NCBI GenBank assembly: GCA_018398815.1
Contig: CM031603.1
Coordinates: forward strand, 1,090,847 to 1,154,846
DNA: 64,000 nt
Reading direction: 5' to 3'
Source: Conus ventricosus
Taxonomy: Eukaryota > Mollusca > Gastropoda > Neogastropoda > Conidae
Below, in pieces: positions 11,168 to 21,744 of the stretch (within the stretch, counting starts at the first letter, position 1; each line of letters starts with the position of its first letter). The position numbers were made by a program, and so were the translations under genes. Below the pieces are notes generated by a model. It saw only the letters and a program-made list of their open reading frames with translations, was not told the DNA's origin and searched no databases.

Positions 11168-11505
11168 AGGGCATCAATGGACAGACACAGAGACAGGGAC
11201 ACAGGACAATTGCAAAAACGTGACATTTCAGGACAACCGCATACACAGTATATGGCAGCACACGTGCATCATTTCTGGTCTGGCACCAGCCCACCCTAAG
11301 GACATAGCGCTATGTGCAATGCACACCTGGAACATTCTGAAATCTGCAGGGAGCTGAAGAAGTGAAATGCGGTTTCCCTGACAAAGTATCATCATACTGG
11401 CTCTTGGCTACAATGTTTTGATTTGATTTGTGACGTGTTCGGGACGATAGAGGATCCGATGCCAAGCGTCCTTCCCTTATGCTTTGAGTCACGCGTTTAG
11501 CGTAA
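11168..11505. other. No gene seen
   Basis: Unique sequence between the 19-bp repeat and the next microsatellite. Nothing recognisable on either strand. Confidence 0.4.
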
Positions 11506-11507
11506 AT

Positions 11508-11535
11508 GACACGCACGCACGCACGCACGCATGGA

Positions 11536-11590
<55 letters not shown>

Positions 11591-11602
11591 CACACACACA
11601 CA

Positions 11603-11684
<82 letters not shown>

Positions 11685-11930
11685 TATTATATATATATAT
11701 GCGCGCGCGCGCGCGCGTGCGTTTTGTGCGTGTCCGTGTGTGTGTGTGTGTGTGTGTGTGAGTGGAGAGATGAGTGTGTGTTGTGGTGTGTTGTGTGGTG
11801 TGTGTGTGTGTGATGTGGTGTTGTGCGTGCTTGCAAGGTGCGGCGTGCGTGCGGTGGGGTGTGGTGCTGCATGCGTGCGTTTTGCATTTCCCAAACCGTG
11901 CGTGCGGCGTGCTATTTGTGTGGTGTGTGT
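11508..11930. repeat. Compound microsatellite ACGC/CA/CT/AT/GC/GT up to the gap
   Basis: (ACGC)n at 11,510-11,578, (CA)n to about 11,611, (CT)n to about 11,646, (AT)n to about 11,700, (GC)n, then degenerate GT to the first N. The stacked self-complementary AT and GC runs and the GT tract plausibly caused the assembly break that follows. Confidence 0.93.
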
Positions 11931-12930
11931 NNNNNNNNNNNNNNNNNNNNNNNNNNNNNNNNNNNNNNNNNNNNNNNNNNNNNNNNNNNNNNNNNNNNNN
12001 NNNNNNNNNNNNNNNNNNNNNNNNNNNNNNNNNNNNNNNNNNNNNNNNNNNNNNNNNNNNNNNNNNNNNNNNNNNNNNNNNNNNNNNNNNNNNNNNNNNN
12101 NNNNNNNNNNNNNNNNNNNNNNNNNNNNNNNNNNNNNNNNNNNNNNNNNNNNNNNNNNNNNNNNNNNNNNNNNNNNNNNNNNNNNNNNNNNNNNNNNNNN
12201 NNNNNNNNNNNNNNNNNNNNNNNNNNNNNNNNNNNNNNNNNNNNNNNNNNNNNNNNNNNNNNNNNNNNNNNNNNNNNNNNNNNNNNNNNNNNNNNNNNNN
12301 NNNNNNNNNNNNNNNNNNNNNNNNNNNNNNNNNNNNNNNNNNNNNNNNNNNNNNNNNNNNNNNNNNNNNNNNNNNNNNNNNNNNNNNNNNNNNNNNNNNN
12401 NNNNNNNNNNNNNNNNNNNNNNNNNNNNNNNNNNNNNNNNNNNNNNNNNNNNNNNNNNNNNNNNNNNNNNNNNNNNNNNNNNNNNNNNNNNNNNNNNNNN
12501 NNNNNNNNNNNNNNNNNNNNNNNNNNNNNNNNNNNNNNNNNNNNNNNNNNNNNNNNNNNNNNNNNNNNNNNNNNNNNNNNNNNNNNNNNNNNNNNNNNNN
12601 NNNNNNNNNNNNNNNNNNNNNNNNNNNNNNNNNNNNNNNNNNNNNNNNNNNNNNNNNNNNNNNNNNNNNNNNNNNNNNNNNNNNNNNNNNNNNNNNNNNN
12701 NNNNNNNNNNNNNNNNNNNNNNNNNNNNNNNNNNNNNNNNNNNNNNNNNNNNNNNNNNNNNNNNNNNNNNNNNNNNNNNNNNNNNNNNNNNNNNNNNNNN
12801 NNNNNNNNNNNNNNNNNNNNNNNNNNNNNNNNNNNNNNNNNNNNNNNNNNNNNNNNNNNNNNNNNNNNNNNNNNNNNNNNNNNNNNNNNNNNNNNNNNNN
12901 NNNNNNNNNNNNNNNNNNNNNNNNNNNNNN
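11931..12930. other. Assembly gap, 1000 N
   Basis: Exactly 1000 consecutive N, the usual placeholder for a gap of unknown size. All open frames crossing it are artefacts. Confidence 0.99.
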
Positions 12931-12951
12931 CCTCACAGGTCCTAACACAGT

Positions 12952-13430
12952 CAGACGCCGACAGCTTCTTCCTACGCTTCGGCTGTTAAGAAGGTTCCCA
13001 CAGTTTCTACTACGGTCAGTCTGCTGCCAGACTGATGAATTCATGTTTTCGAAAACATTGCAAGTAAGATCTGTCAGTTCTGGTGGTAGCAGGTCCACCA
13101 CCTTCCAAACCAAAGTGACTGCCCTGGTGGAGGCAAAAAATCCGCCACCCCTCAGACTGCCCAGCAGTCTACAACTTCTGCTGCGGGGCAGTTTAAAAAC
13201 CAGAAACCCCTATTTTCAAACCCCTTTCTGCCCATTTCCCGGGTGGGGCCCAAAGGAGTTTTCCACCCAGTGTGGAGATGGTGGAGATTGGGACAAAACC
13301 CCACCATCCCCCCAAAACCCAGACCTCCCCATCCCCAAAAAATCCGGGCCTTTGTCCCCTGCGGGCCCGTTGCCAGCAGGCCCCAAAAGACCAACAAAAG
13401 TCCAGGAAACTAAAAAATAGTTCACTCCTT
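12952..13430 (+). pseudogene. Probable LINE ORF1-like C-terminal remnant
   Basis: Plus-strand frames give a low-complexity, S/T/P/Q/K-rich polypeptide beginning QTPTASSYASAVKKVP at about 12,952. It ends near 13,420 at KVQETKK just before the endonuclease region. Position upstream of the endonuclease and this composition suit the tail of a non-LTR retrotransposon ORF1 (nucleic-acid-binding protein). No CCHC knuckle is readable here, and the N-terminal part would lie in the gap. The assignment rests on position, so confidence is moderate. Confidence 0.45.
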
Positions 13431-13479
13431 TGGGCCCGCAGATCCCTGATGGGGAGATGACCTGATCTCTCCCCTTTTC

Positions 13480-14640
13480 GCCCATGCACCATGGAATTTC
13501 AATATTCCTTTGGGGGAATTTTTTTTCCGGGTTGGAAAAAATTCCAACTTTGGGAAAGCGGCAGTTCTGTGTCGATCTAAAAAACCCTTTTCCGCCGGGC
13601 TTTTCCGGAAAAACCCCCCCTTCCCCCCAAAGCCAGAAGACCTTTACTTTTTCTGGCTTTAATATACTTTAAAAACCGCAAAAACCACCCCACTTTGGGG
13701 TTTTCGGGCGGGTTGCCCTTCTCCTACACAAAATTTTGGGTTGTAAAAGCCCCTGTCACTTTGTCTACCCCCCTTCGGGCCTGTAGCGGCGAGGGGCCAC
13801 TCTCCACAAGACGTGAAAAATTCGGCCCTTTTACCCTTCCCCCCTTTCGGCCCGGGGTTTGTCGTCGGAACCTTGTCAGTTTTGATAGGAGAACCCCCTG
13901 GGACCTTTTTTGCTTTTGGGGGGACAACGGTCCCCCACCCCCCCTTTTGGGGGTGGGGCCCTTTAACGTCCCCCAAGGTCTGGGATTGAAGATTCCTTCA
14001 GACTTGGATTTGGGGGGTTTTAAATGCCCGGATTGCAACTTCCCTCCACTTTTCCCACGGGTTTCACTTCCGGGGAAAAAGAGGGCCCGGGGGGGTGCCC
14101 CCTCGGGGCCGGGGACTAGGAGTGGTCTGTCCATGACGACCCAAAGGGAAGTGCCTTTCCCTGCCCTTCTAAAACCCTGTAAAAATAACACGTCTCTGTT
14201 TCTCAATCAAAAATTACAAAAAAAGAAAACTGGGATCTATTCGAAACCCAATATTTTAAAAAATTTCCGGGACATTTGATTTTTCTTCAGGGGCCGGACC
14301 CAGCGAATCATGCCCTAACACGGTGTTCAAGTGTGCAAAGCTTGTTTTCCCATGCCCTTCCCGTACAGGGCCGCCCCAACCCTCACAACCACGGAAATTT
14401 AGTTCATTCAACGCTTTCCCTTTTGGCCCCCCCGCTAGGCGCTTTAACAGTCACCCACCGCACTTTTCCAGACGGGGCGATTTTTTCCCCCAGCGAACAC
14501 GTTTGGGGTTTGGCCGTTTCCGAAAAGGGTGCAAAACCATCTTTTAAGTTAAAATTTTCTGTACGGGAATTTTTAGATTTAAAATTTCTGAAACGAGCCC
14601 CAATAGCGCTGTGATACTTGAGGGGTTGACAAAAGCTGGC
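13480..14640 (+). pseudogene. LINE-2 endonuclease domain (APE-type), frame-broken
   Basis: Three plus-strand frames together read an apurinic-endonuclease-type domain of a non-LTR retrotransposon. A start-like MEFQYS is at about 13,490. An ETF-equivalent region follows, then a segment resembling LLLGDFN (readable as FLLLGG, then near 13,930). SWSVHDD is at about 14,118-14,140. A linker corresponding to the EN-RT junction ends near RAPIAL at 14,610. Homopolymer lengths look inflated (GGGG, CCCC, TTTT at most frame breaks), so many breaks may be sequencing error. The neighbouring RT and RNase H segments downstream on the same strand complete the element. Confidence 0.65.
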
Positions 14641-15229
14641 ATTTCGCTTTTCTCTGTGAGTACCAAATTAAGTTGTTTTTAAAAAACTTTTTTGACAGAA
14701 TTTTGGCGCCGGGCAAAACTTGGGTTTTTGGCCGGGCGCGCGGTCCCGGCTTGGGCCTGCCTAGTGCTGCTGGCCTGTGAGTGTTTGTGAGCCAAATTTG
14801 GGGGCCGGGCCCAAAGGCGGGGGCAAAAACCCTTTGTGAATAAAAAAGTTGGGTTACATTTTTTTAAGGGGGGGCCTTTTTTTAAAACCTTTGTATATAT
14901 ACATATTTCTTCATTGTTGCTACATTTTAAAATGTATTTAGGTTGCATGTAGGGAAACGGGGCCCTAATTAAAGGGAAACGTAAGGGATAAAAATAATTA
15001 CTCAAGCAAAAAAATTTCTATAAAAACGAAATGGTGGGTGGGCATACCAATAAGGAAATAATTATTATAATTAAAATAATATTTTCATTTCCAATCACCC
15101 CTACTATTTTCCCAAATTCGGGTTTTTAAAATTTAAAATTTTTGTTTTGGGGGTTTGGTTTTTTTTGGGGGGGTGTTTTGTGTGTGTTGTTTTAGGGGGT
15201 TGGGGTGGGGGGTGTGTGTGTGGTTGTGT

Positions 15230-15230
<1 letters not shown>
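14641..15230. other. AT-rich interruption of LINE-2, first part
   Basis: The endonuclease linker is lost at about 14,650. The following sequence becomes AT-rich (14,880-15,140) and ends in GT/G-rich DNA. No coding similarity was recognised on either strand. Confidence 0.5.
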
Positions 15231-16090
<860 letters not shown>

Positions 16091-16099
16091 GTGAGTAAC

Positions 16100-17235
16100 A
16101 CATGGTTTGTGTGTGTGCGTGCGTTTCGTGCGTGCGTGCGTGCGTGCGTGCGTGTGTTTTGGGCGTTTTTGGGGGTGTGTGTGTGTTGTGTGTTTTGTGT
16201 GTGTGTTGTGTGTGTGTGTGGTGTGGAGTCAGGGTGTGTGTGTGTGGGGTGGGGGGTGGTGGGGGGTGGGGTGTGTGTGGGGTGTGTGATCTGTTTTGTT
16301 CTGTTAATCATTTCATTTTCACGTCAGTTTCAAATTTAGGGTTCTCTCCCCTCTCTCTCTCCTCTCCTCTCTCTCTCATCTCTCTCTTCCCCCTTCTCTT
16401 CCTCCCCCCCCCTCTCCCTCTCTGGGCTCTCTCCCCCCCCTCCCTCCCCTTTCCCCCACCCCCCCTCAGTCCGTTTTGCCGTTTTCCGTGTAATGTTGGG
16501 GGTGGGGTTGTGTGGGGGGTGTGTTGGGGGGGGTTTTTGGGGGGGTGTGTGTGTGGGGGTTGTTGGGGGTTTCCCGTTTTTTTCTGTGAAGTCATGCTTT
16601 CACGTCGTTTCCCGTTCGTTTCTCTCTTTCTCTCCTCTCCCCTCCTCTCTCCCTCTTCGCTCTCTCTTCTCCTCTCTCTTTCCCCCTCTCCCCTCTCTCT
16701 CCTTCCTCCCCCCCCCTCCTCTCTTTTGTCTCCTCCTTCCCTCCCCCCCCTTCCCCCACCCACCTCTCTCGGAGGGGTGTCCCTGTATATGTTGTGTGTG
16801 TGTGTTTTGGGGTGTGTGTGGGGGGTGTGTGTGTGGGGGTTGGGTGTGTGTGTGTTGGGGATATCTGTTTTGGGGGGTGAAATCATGCCCCCCAGTCCGT
16901 TTCAGTTCAGTTTCTCTCTCTCTCTCTCTCTTTTCCCCCTCTCTCTCCCCTTTTCTCTCTCTCTCTCTCTTCTCTCTCCTTTTCCCTTTTCTCTCTCTCT
17001 CTCTCAGACCCCGGATGCCGTGTGCCGTTTAAAAGTTTTTTTAGTGTGTGTGGTGTGTGTGGGTGTGTGGTGTGTGTGTGTGGGGGGTGAGAGAGAGAGA
17101 GAGGAGAGTGGTGGTGTGAGAGAGAGAGGAGAGAGAGAGGGAGGGGTGTTGTGTGGTGTGTGTGGATGAGAGAGGGGAGAGGGGAAAGAGAGGAGAGAGA
17201 GAGAGAGAGAGGGGGGAGAGAGAGAGAGAGAGGGT
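16100..17235. repeat. Three tandem units of [GT-rich]-[spacer]-[CT-rich], then GA-rich DNA
   Basis: Three blocks of about 280-380 bases start near 16,100, 16,490 and 16,785. Each goes from GT/G-rich through a spacer containing a TCATTTCA/TCATGCTT-like segment and then TTTC/CAGT to CT-rich DNA. A fourth GT-rich segment at 17,040 leads into (GA)n to 17,235. Long frames on both strands are simple-sequence translations. Confidence 0.8.
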
Positions 17236-17359
17236 TGTTCAGTTTTAAATGCAAAACCATTGTCATGTGAAACATTTTTCTCTGACATGCTTTTTTTTGA
17301 TTTTTTATACTGTACAAAGCTATCCCGTGCATGTTTAAAATTCTTTTATAAAAAAGGGA

Positions 17360-17930
17360 TTATTAATTTAGTTCCCCCCCCCACCCCCCCATTCCTCCCC
17401 CCTTCTCTCTCTCTGGGTTTCCCTTTTTTTGGGGTTTTTTTGGAAAAAAGGGGGCCGGGCATGTTGTTTCTTTATGTATTATTCTCCCTATTTAAACCTC
17501 CCCCCCCCCAATCTCCCCCCCCCTCTCTTCTATTCGACTCTCCTCCTCTCTCTCTCTTCCTCACTCTCTCTCTTTCTCTCTCTTTTCTCTCCCCCTTTTC
17601 CCTTCTCTCTTCCCCCGTTTTTTCTGCGCGCCGGTGTACACTTGCATGTTTCTTTTCTTCCCTATTGGGGTTTTTAAGTGGTAAATTTTCCCTGAAATGT
17701 TTTTGTGTAGTCTTTTTTACTCAAACCTTTCCCCTCCCCTTCTTTCTCGTTCTCTCTTTTCTCTCTTTTCTCCCCCTCCTCTCTCTCTTTCTCTCTCACA
17801 GGGCACACACCACACACCCACACACACACACACACACACCCCCCACACCCCACACAAAACACACACACACAACATACACCACACACACACACCACACACA
17901 CACACACACACCTCGACTTTGGGGGTTTAG
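17360..17930. repeat. C/T-rich tracts and (CA)n
   Basis: C-rich runs at 17,375-17,402 and 17,500-17,525, CT-rich tracts to about 17,800, then (CA)n with CC interruptions at about 17,803-17,912. Confidence 0.88.
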
Positions 17931-18560
17931 CAGTTTTTTGGGGCAAGCGCGGTCTTGTTTTTGTTTTGTTTTTTTTTAAATTTTCCCGGCTGTTTTTAAA
18001 GTTTTATACCCCAAACCCCCATTTTTAATGTTAATAAAACATAATGAGGGGATTGACGGTAAGTTTTTTGGGTTTTTTGTAATTTTTTGAGTGCGCGCCC
18101 CATTTTTGCAGCGTGTGCCATGTTGTGTTTTGTGTGTGTGTGGTGTGTGCGCCCTGTTTCGCGCGCGCCCCGTGCGCACGGGGTTTCTTTCGTGGCCCTT
18201 TCGTGGATGTGTAAGAAATTTGTGTATGTGTAAGAATAACCTTCGCAGAAAAGCGCTCACAAGGGGTTTTTGTGGACAAAGGGCAATTTTCCCCCCGTTT
18301 TTTCGGTTGTTTCACTCGCCCCCCTGTGTGGAGCCTTGTGAAACAGGGGAGCTTTTGGCGGGGATAAGACAAACCCAAAACCCGTTTTGTGGGTTTGGTT
18401 TTCTCCAAAGCTTTCAGTTCAAGCGCCTTTGGGGCCCTTTTCTTTCCCGACACTCTAGGGTTTCAATTTCCAGAACCCCACCTAACAGTTTAAAAGAGCC
18501 GGCTTGTTTGGGTGCGCGCGAACAATTTGTTATTTTGTTTTCCGTCCCGATTTTGAAAAA
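17931..18560. other. Interruption of LINE-2, third part; no gene seen
   Basis: Low-quality-looking sequence rich in short homopolymers, with no secure similarity. The downstream edge is set by the first recognisable pre-RT segment at about 18,570. Confidence 0.4.
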
Positions 18561-18569
18561 AATTTTACT

Positions 18570-20535
18570 CCCAAACGACTTTAAAGCAGCAGTCAGAAGC
18601 CCTGGATAAAAATTCCAAAGGCCCAAAACACCCCCCTTTGATTCAGAAATGCCAACAAATTTCCCAAAAATTTGAAAAAGGGCCCCAGCGCAGGTATACC
18701 CAAAGCCCGGGGTTCCGGGGCCCAACGCTCGGCCCCTCAAAAAATCCCTTTCTAAATCAAAACACATTTTAAAAAATCAGTAAACGTCGGGGCCCGGGAA
18801 GGGACTGGCCCCCAGGTGAAATCAAAAACTTCTTTAAAAAAAAAAGTGGGAACAACTTTAAAAAAATCAAAGGGAAAAAAACACCGTCCCCCCTGTGAAA
18901 CCCTCTCAAGTTTTCAGATTCTTTAATAAAGAGAAAAAAAGCCCGTTGCAAGGGGTTTCTCAAAACCCTTGAAAAAAAAATTCCCCTTTCTAAAAATCAG
19001 TCACTTTTGTCCCAACCCCCCCAAAACCTAAAAGGGGAAAAAACTCCCCCCGCAACCCTTTTCATCCCCACCCAAAATGGAAGACTACAAAATTTTCCTT
19101 TTTCATTTTTAAAAATTTAAAACTGCCTTACTCTCTTTCGCATTCCTCCCCCGGTTAATTTTCATTAAATTTTCCAAATATTTAAACACTTCCCCAAAAA
19201 GGGCCCGAACTTCCCCGTTACAGGTATCCCAACCCCGTGGGGACAAAAGGGTTTCTTTCCACCCCTTGGCGGGGCAGCCCCATTATTCCCCTCCCCCAAA
19301 CCCGGAAAAGATTTTCTAAAACCATTAAAACCGTCCAATAGCTTTGACCCGCTGGGTCTGTAAAAAGAGGAGAAAAAAAGGGCAAAGCTTGGGTCATGGG
19401 AAAACCCCCCCCAAAAAGATTGGGGCCCTTTTTGGGGAAAGAAAAGTGTGGTTTTTCCCCAAACATCGGAGTACAGTTACCCTTTGATTTGTCTGGAATC
19501 TTCAAATTAGGAACGCTTTTTTTTAAAAAGACAGCATGCAGTGGGGGAATTTTTTTTGGGCGGGGGGAAGGGCCAATACCCCCTGGAAGTCGGGGATTCT
19601 TCATGATCTCCCACGATCGGGTTTTCGAGGTCATCTTCCTCTTTTTTTTCCCAAAATTTTTTTTGGGAGAAAAGACAGTTTCGGTCCGGGTTGGCACCAC
19701 TCCTCTGATGTCCAAGACAGGAGTTGGGTTTTTTCCCCAGGGGGGATTTTCTGTCTCCTGCCCCTTTAGTATTAAAATCAAAAACATTTTGGGAAACAGT
19801 TCCGCAGGGGTTTAGAAATGCCATTGTTTGTGGAGGGTTTTGCTGTCTACGCCCAAAGGAAGCCTGTACCCGAGTGTCCAGCGCAGGCTCCAGCTTTGCT
19901 AGATAAAAACCTCAGTGGGCGGTGAAACCCCGGGTTTTACCTTTTTTGCTAAAAAACCCCGTGTATTTTACTTCCATAATTTCCGTAGTTTTTTCCCGAT
20001 CCCGAACTTCACCCTCGGGAAATCCCCCATTCCACTGTTAAAGAGGCCAAATTTCTGGGGGTCATTTTTTTACCAAAAACTTTAAATTCTAACCTTTTTA
20101 AAAAATCTCAAAATGCTTGCCAAAAGGGGACTGAAATTCTGCGGGGCGTAGGACACACCGACTGGGGCGGTGATAAGGAAAAAATTTTTTTGCCAAACCC
20201 CTACAGAGCCCTGGTCCCTTCTAAAACTGGGGCTTTTAAATTTTGTGCCTTTTTTACGGCCCCCCCCCCCCCCCCCCCCCCGCCCCCCCCGATCATCTTC
20301 CCTTTAAAATCTTGGACCCAAACCACCATCAAGGGCTTCGTCTCTGTCTTTGGGGGTTCCCCACCACCCCTGTGTACGTTTGGAAAAACAGGTGGCCTTC
20401 CCCTGTCCAATCGCAGGGTTTAAACGGTTTTTTGAATTTTTTACCCTCCGGGCCCGTTCCAGAAACCCCAGAATCCGCCTATGACTGTGTTTTTTACCCT
20501 CCGGGCCCAAAAAGTTTGAAACAAAAACCCCAAAA
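18570..20535 (+). pseudogene. LINE-2 reverse transcriptase, frame-broken
   Basis: Successive plus-strand frames follow the order of an RNase H-bearing non-LTR reverse transcriptase. KAAVRSPG and a pre-RT segment are at about 18,580-18,750. A TIP-x-PKPGKD-like stretch (PLPQTRKRFSKT) is near 19,290. The palm A region, containing WKSGILHDL (expected form WKYGIL), is at 19,580-19,610. SDVQDR plus a degraded GVPQG box is near 19,715-19,745. LFVEGFAVYA stands where F-x-D-D is expected, at about 19,822-19,850, so the catalytic DD reads EG. The thumb segment AKFLGVIF is near 20,050. VGHTDWGGD, YRALVPSKTG and GLRLCL lead to FGLRMQPHVRNA at 20,547-20,582. The last motif recurs on the opposite strand at 61.5 kb. 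Frame breaks coincide with homopolymers, so functional inactivation cannot be separated from sequencing error. Confidence 0.8.
20260..20290. repeat. Poly-C run inside LINE-2
   Basis: About 22 C, then CGCCCCCCCC, replacing sequence that should encode the segment just after YRALV in the RT thumb region. It is another sign of homopolymer distortion. Confidence 0.85.
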
Positions 20536-21260
20536 AGATTCCCCGTTTGGGCTTCGTATGCAGCCTCACGTGCGGAATGCCCGGATAGCCCGGGGGTAGT
20601 TTTCCGGGTTTTTCCCCCTTTCCCGGGTCAACCTCCATGGGCCCCTTTTCACAAACCCGAGATTCGTTTGATCTCGCAGTTTCCGAAAGGGGTCTACCCG
20701 CCCTGGCGACAAGGCTTTGTAAAGCCCGGGGGGCTCTGTTTTCCCAAATTTCCCATCCTACAAAAAAATTTTTTCCCGACGGTTTTCCCAAATCGGGGGA
20801 TGGAGTGGGCCCGTGCCGCCACTTTCCCTGGGGCTCCTTCTTAATATTGTTTTAAATATACATTCGATGCTTCTGTTATTTCTGCTGAAAATTATGCTCT
20901 AGTACTGGCTTTGAAGATAATCCCATTCTTCGAGGGGGCTTTCGGGTTCTGGGGTTTCGCTGTCAGCTTTGGGGCCTGGGCCCGCAACCTTCAGCATCCA
21001 GACTTTTTCTTTTTTTGAACTTTTAGCAAGTTTTAAGCGGACGGTTACAACATTACTCTGTTTGGGTTCCCGGCCATGTTGGCCGGCGGGGAAAGAAATG
21101 GTTTTCGTTTAGCCAAGAAAGCCACAAAAGAGAAACTGTCCAAAATTTTAAAACCCTGCTCAAGGGAAACCCAAAAAAACATTTTTGAGAGACCTCTGGG
21201 AGGAGGATTGAACACACAGAGAAAAACAAAACTCTTTCAGATCCCCTCCAAACCTTAAAG
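20536..21260 (+). pseudogene. LINE-2 connection and RNase H domain, frame-broken
   Basis: After the FGLRMQPHVRNA motif, the sequence is collinear with the minus-strand copy at 60.9-61.56 kb, including GVNLHG-like, YSAENYALVLALK and NLQHPDFFF segments. It also has a region equivalent to WVPGHVG-x-GNE, read here as LFGFPAMLAGGERNG, at about 21,058-21,100. This layout is an RNase H fold: an acidic residue at the first strand, E in SAEN, D in the DSLS-equivalent, and D near the end. The first and third acidic positions are not readable in this copy. It follows the RT of the same element. Confidence 0.7.
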
Positions 21261-21269
21261 CTTCCCCCC

Positions 21270-21618
21270 AACTACTCGGGTGGGCGTAAAGAGGAAAAGG
21301 TTTGGCCGGCTGCACACCGCCATTGTATTTTACCCCTTTTTACCTTTTAAAGAGTGAGGAAGCTCCGTGGGGCATTTTTCCTGTCATGACCCCTCACAAT
21401 GAAACTGTTCTTTTAGAGTTTGGACTTGCACGATTGGACACAAACATTTTACAGCGAGTCCATGAAGATCCTGTTTAGGGGTTCCCGCCGACGTGTCCTT
21501 GGGGTTTTTTAGAGAAATTAACATTTTTTCTGATTTTAAATTTTAAAGGAAGAAGGATTTTTAAAAAAGTTTCTGGGTTTGTTTGTAGACGTGTCATTTT
21601 TAAAAGATGTGTGAAAGG

Positions 21619-21649
<31 letters not shown>

Positions 21650-21740
21650 TTTGGGGAGTTGAAATTTTTTTCGGGGGTGACAGCCCCGAAGGGGGCCCCC
21701 CTGCGGGGCGGCTGGGCTTTTAAGCCAAAATTATCCCATC
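21270..21740. other. LINE-2 C-terminal/3' flank; no gene seen
   Basis: Contains a T run at about 21,619-21,643. The zinc-binding C-terminal region seen in the other copy (60,600-60,780) is not clearly readable here. Confidence 0.4.
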
Positions 21741-21744
21741 TTAT

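Noticed and set aside
11497..13420. Very long frames crossing the N run
   Set aside because: Artefacts of translating N as open codons.
16102..17169. 355-codon plus-strand frame
   Set aside because: Entirely GT- and CT-rich simple sequence; no domain, and it lies in a low-quality zone.
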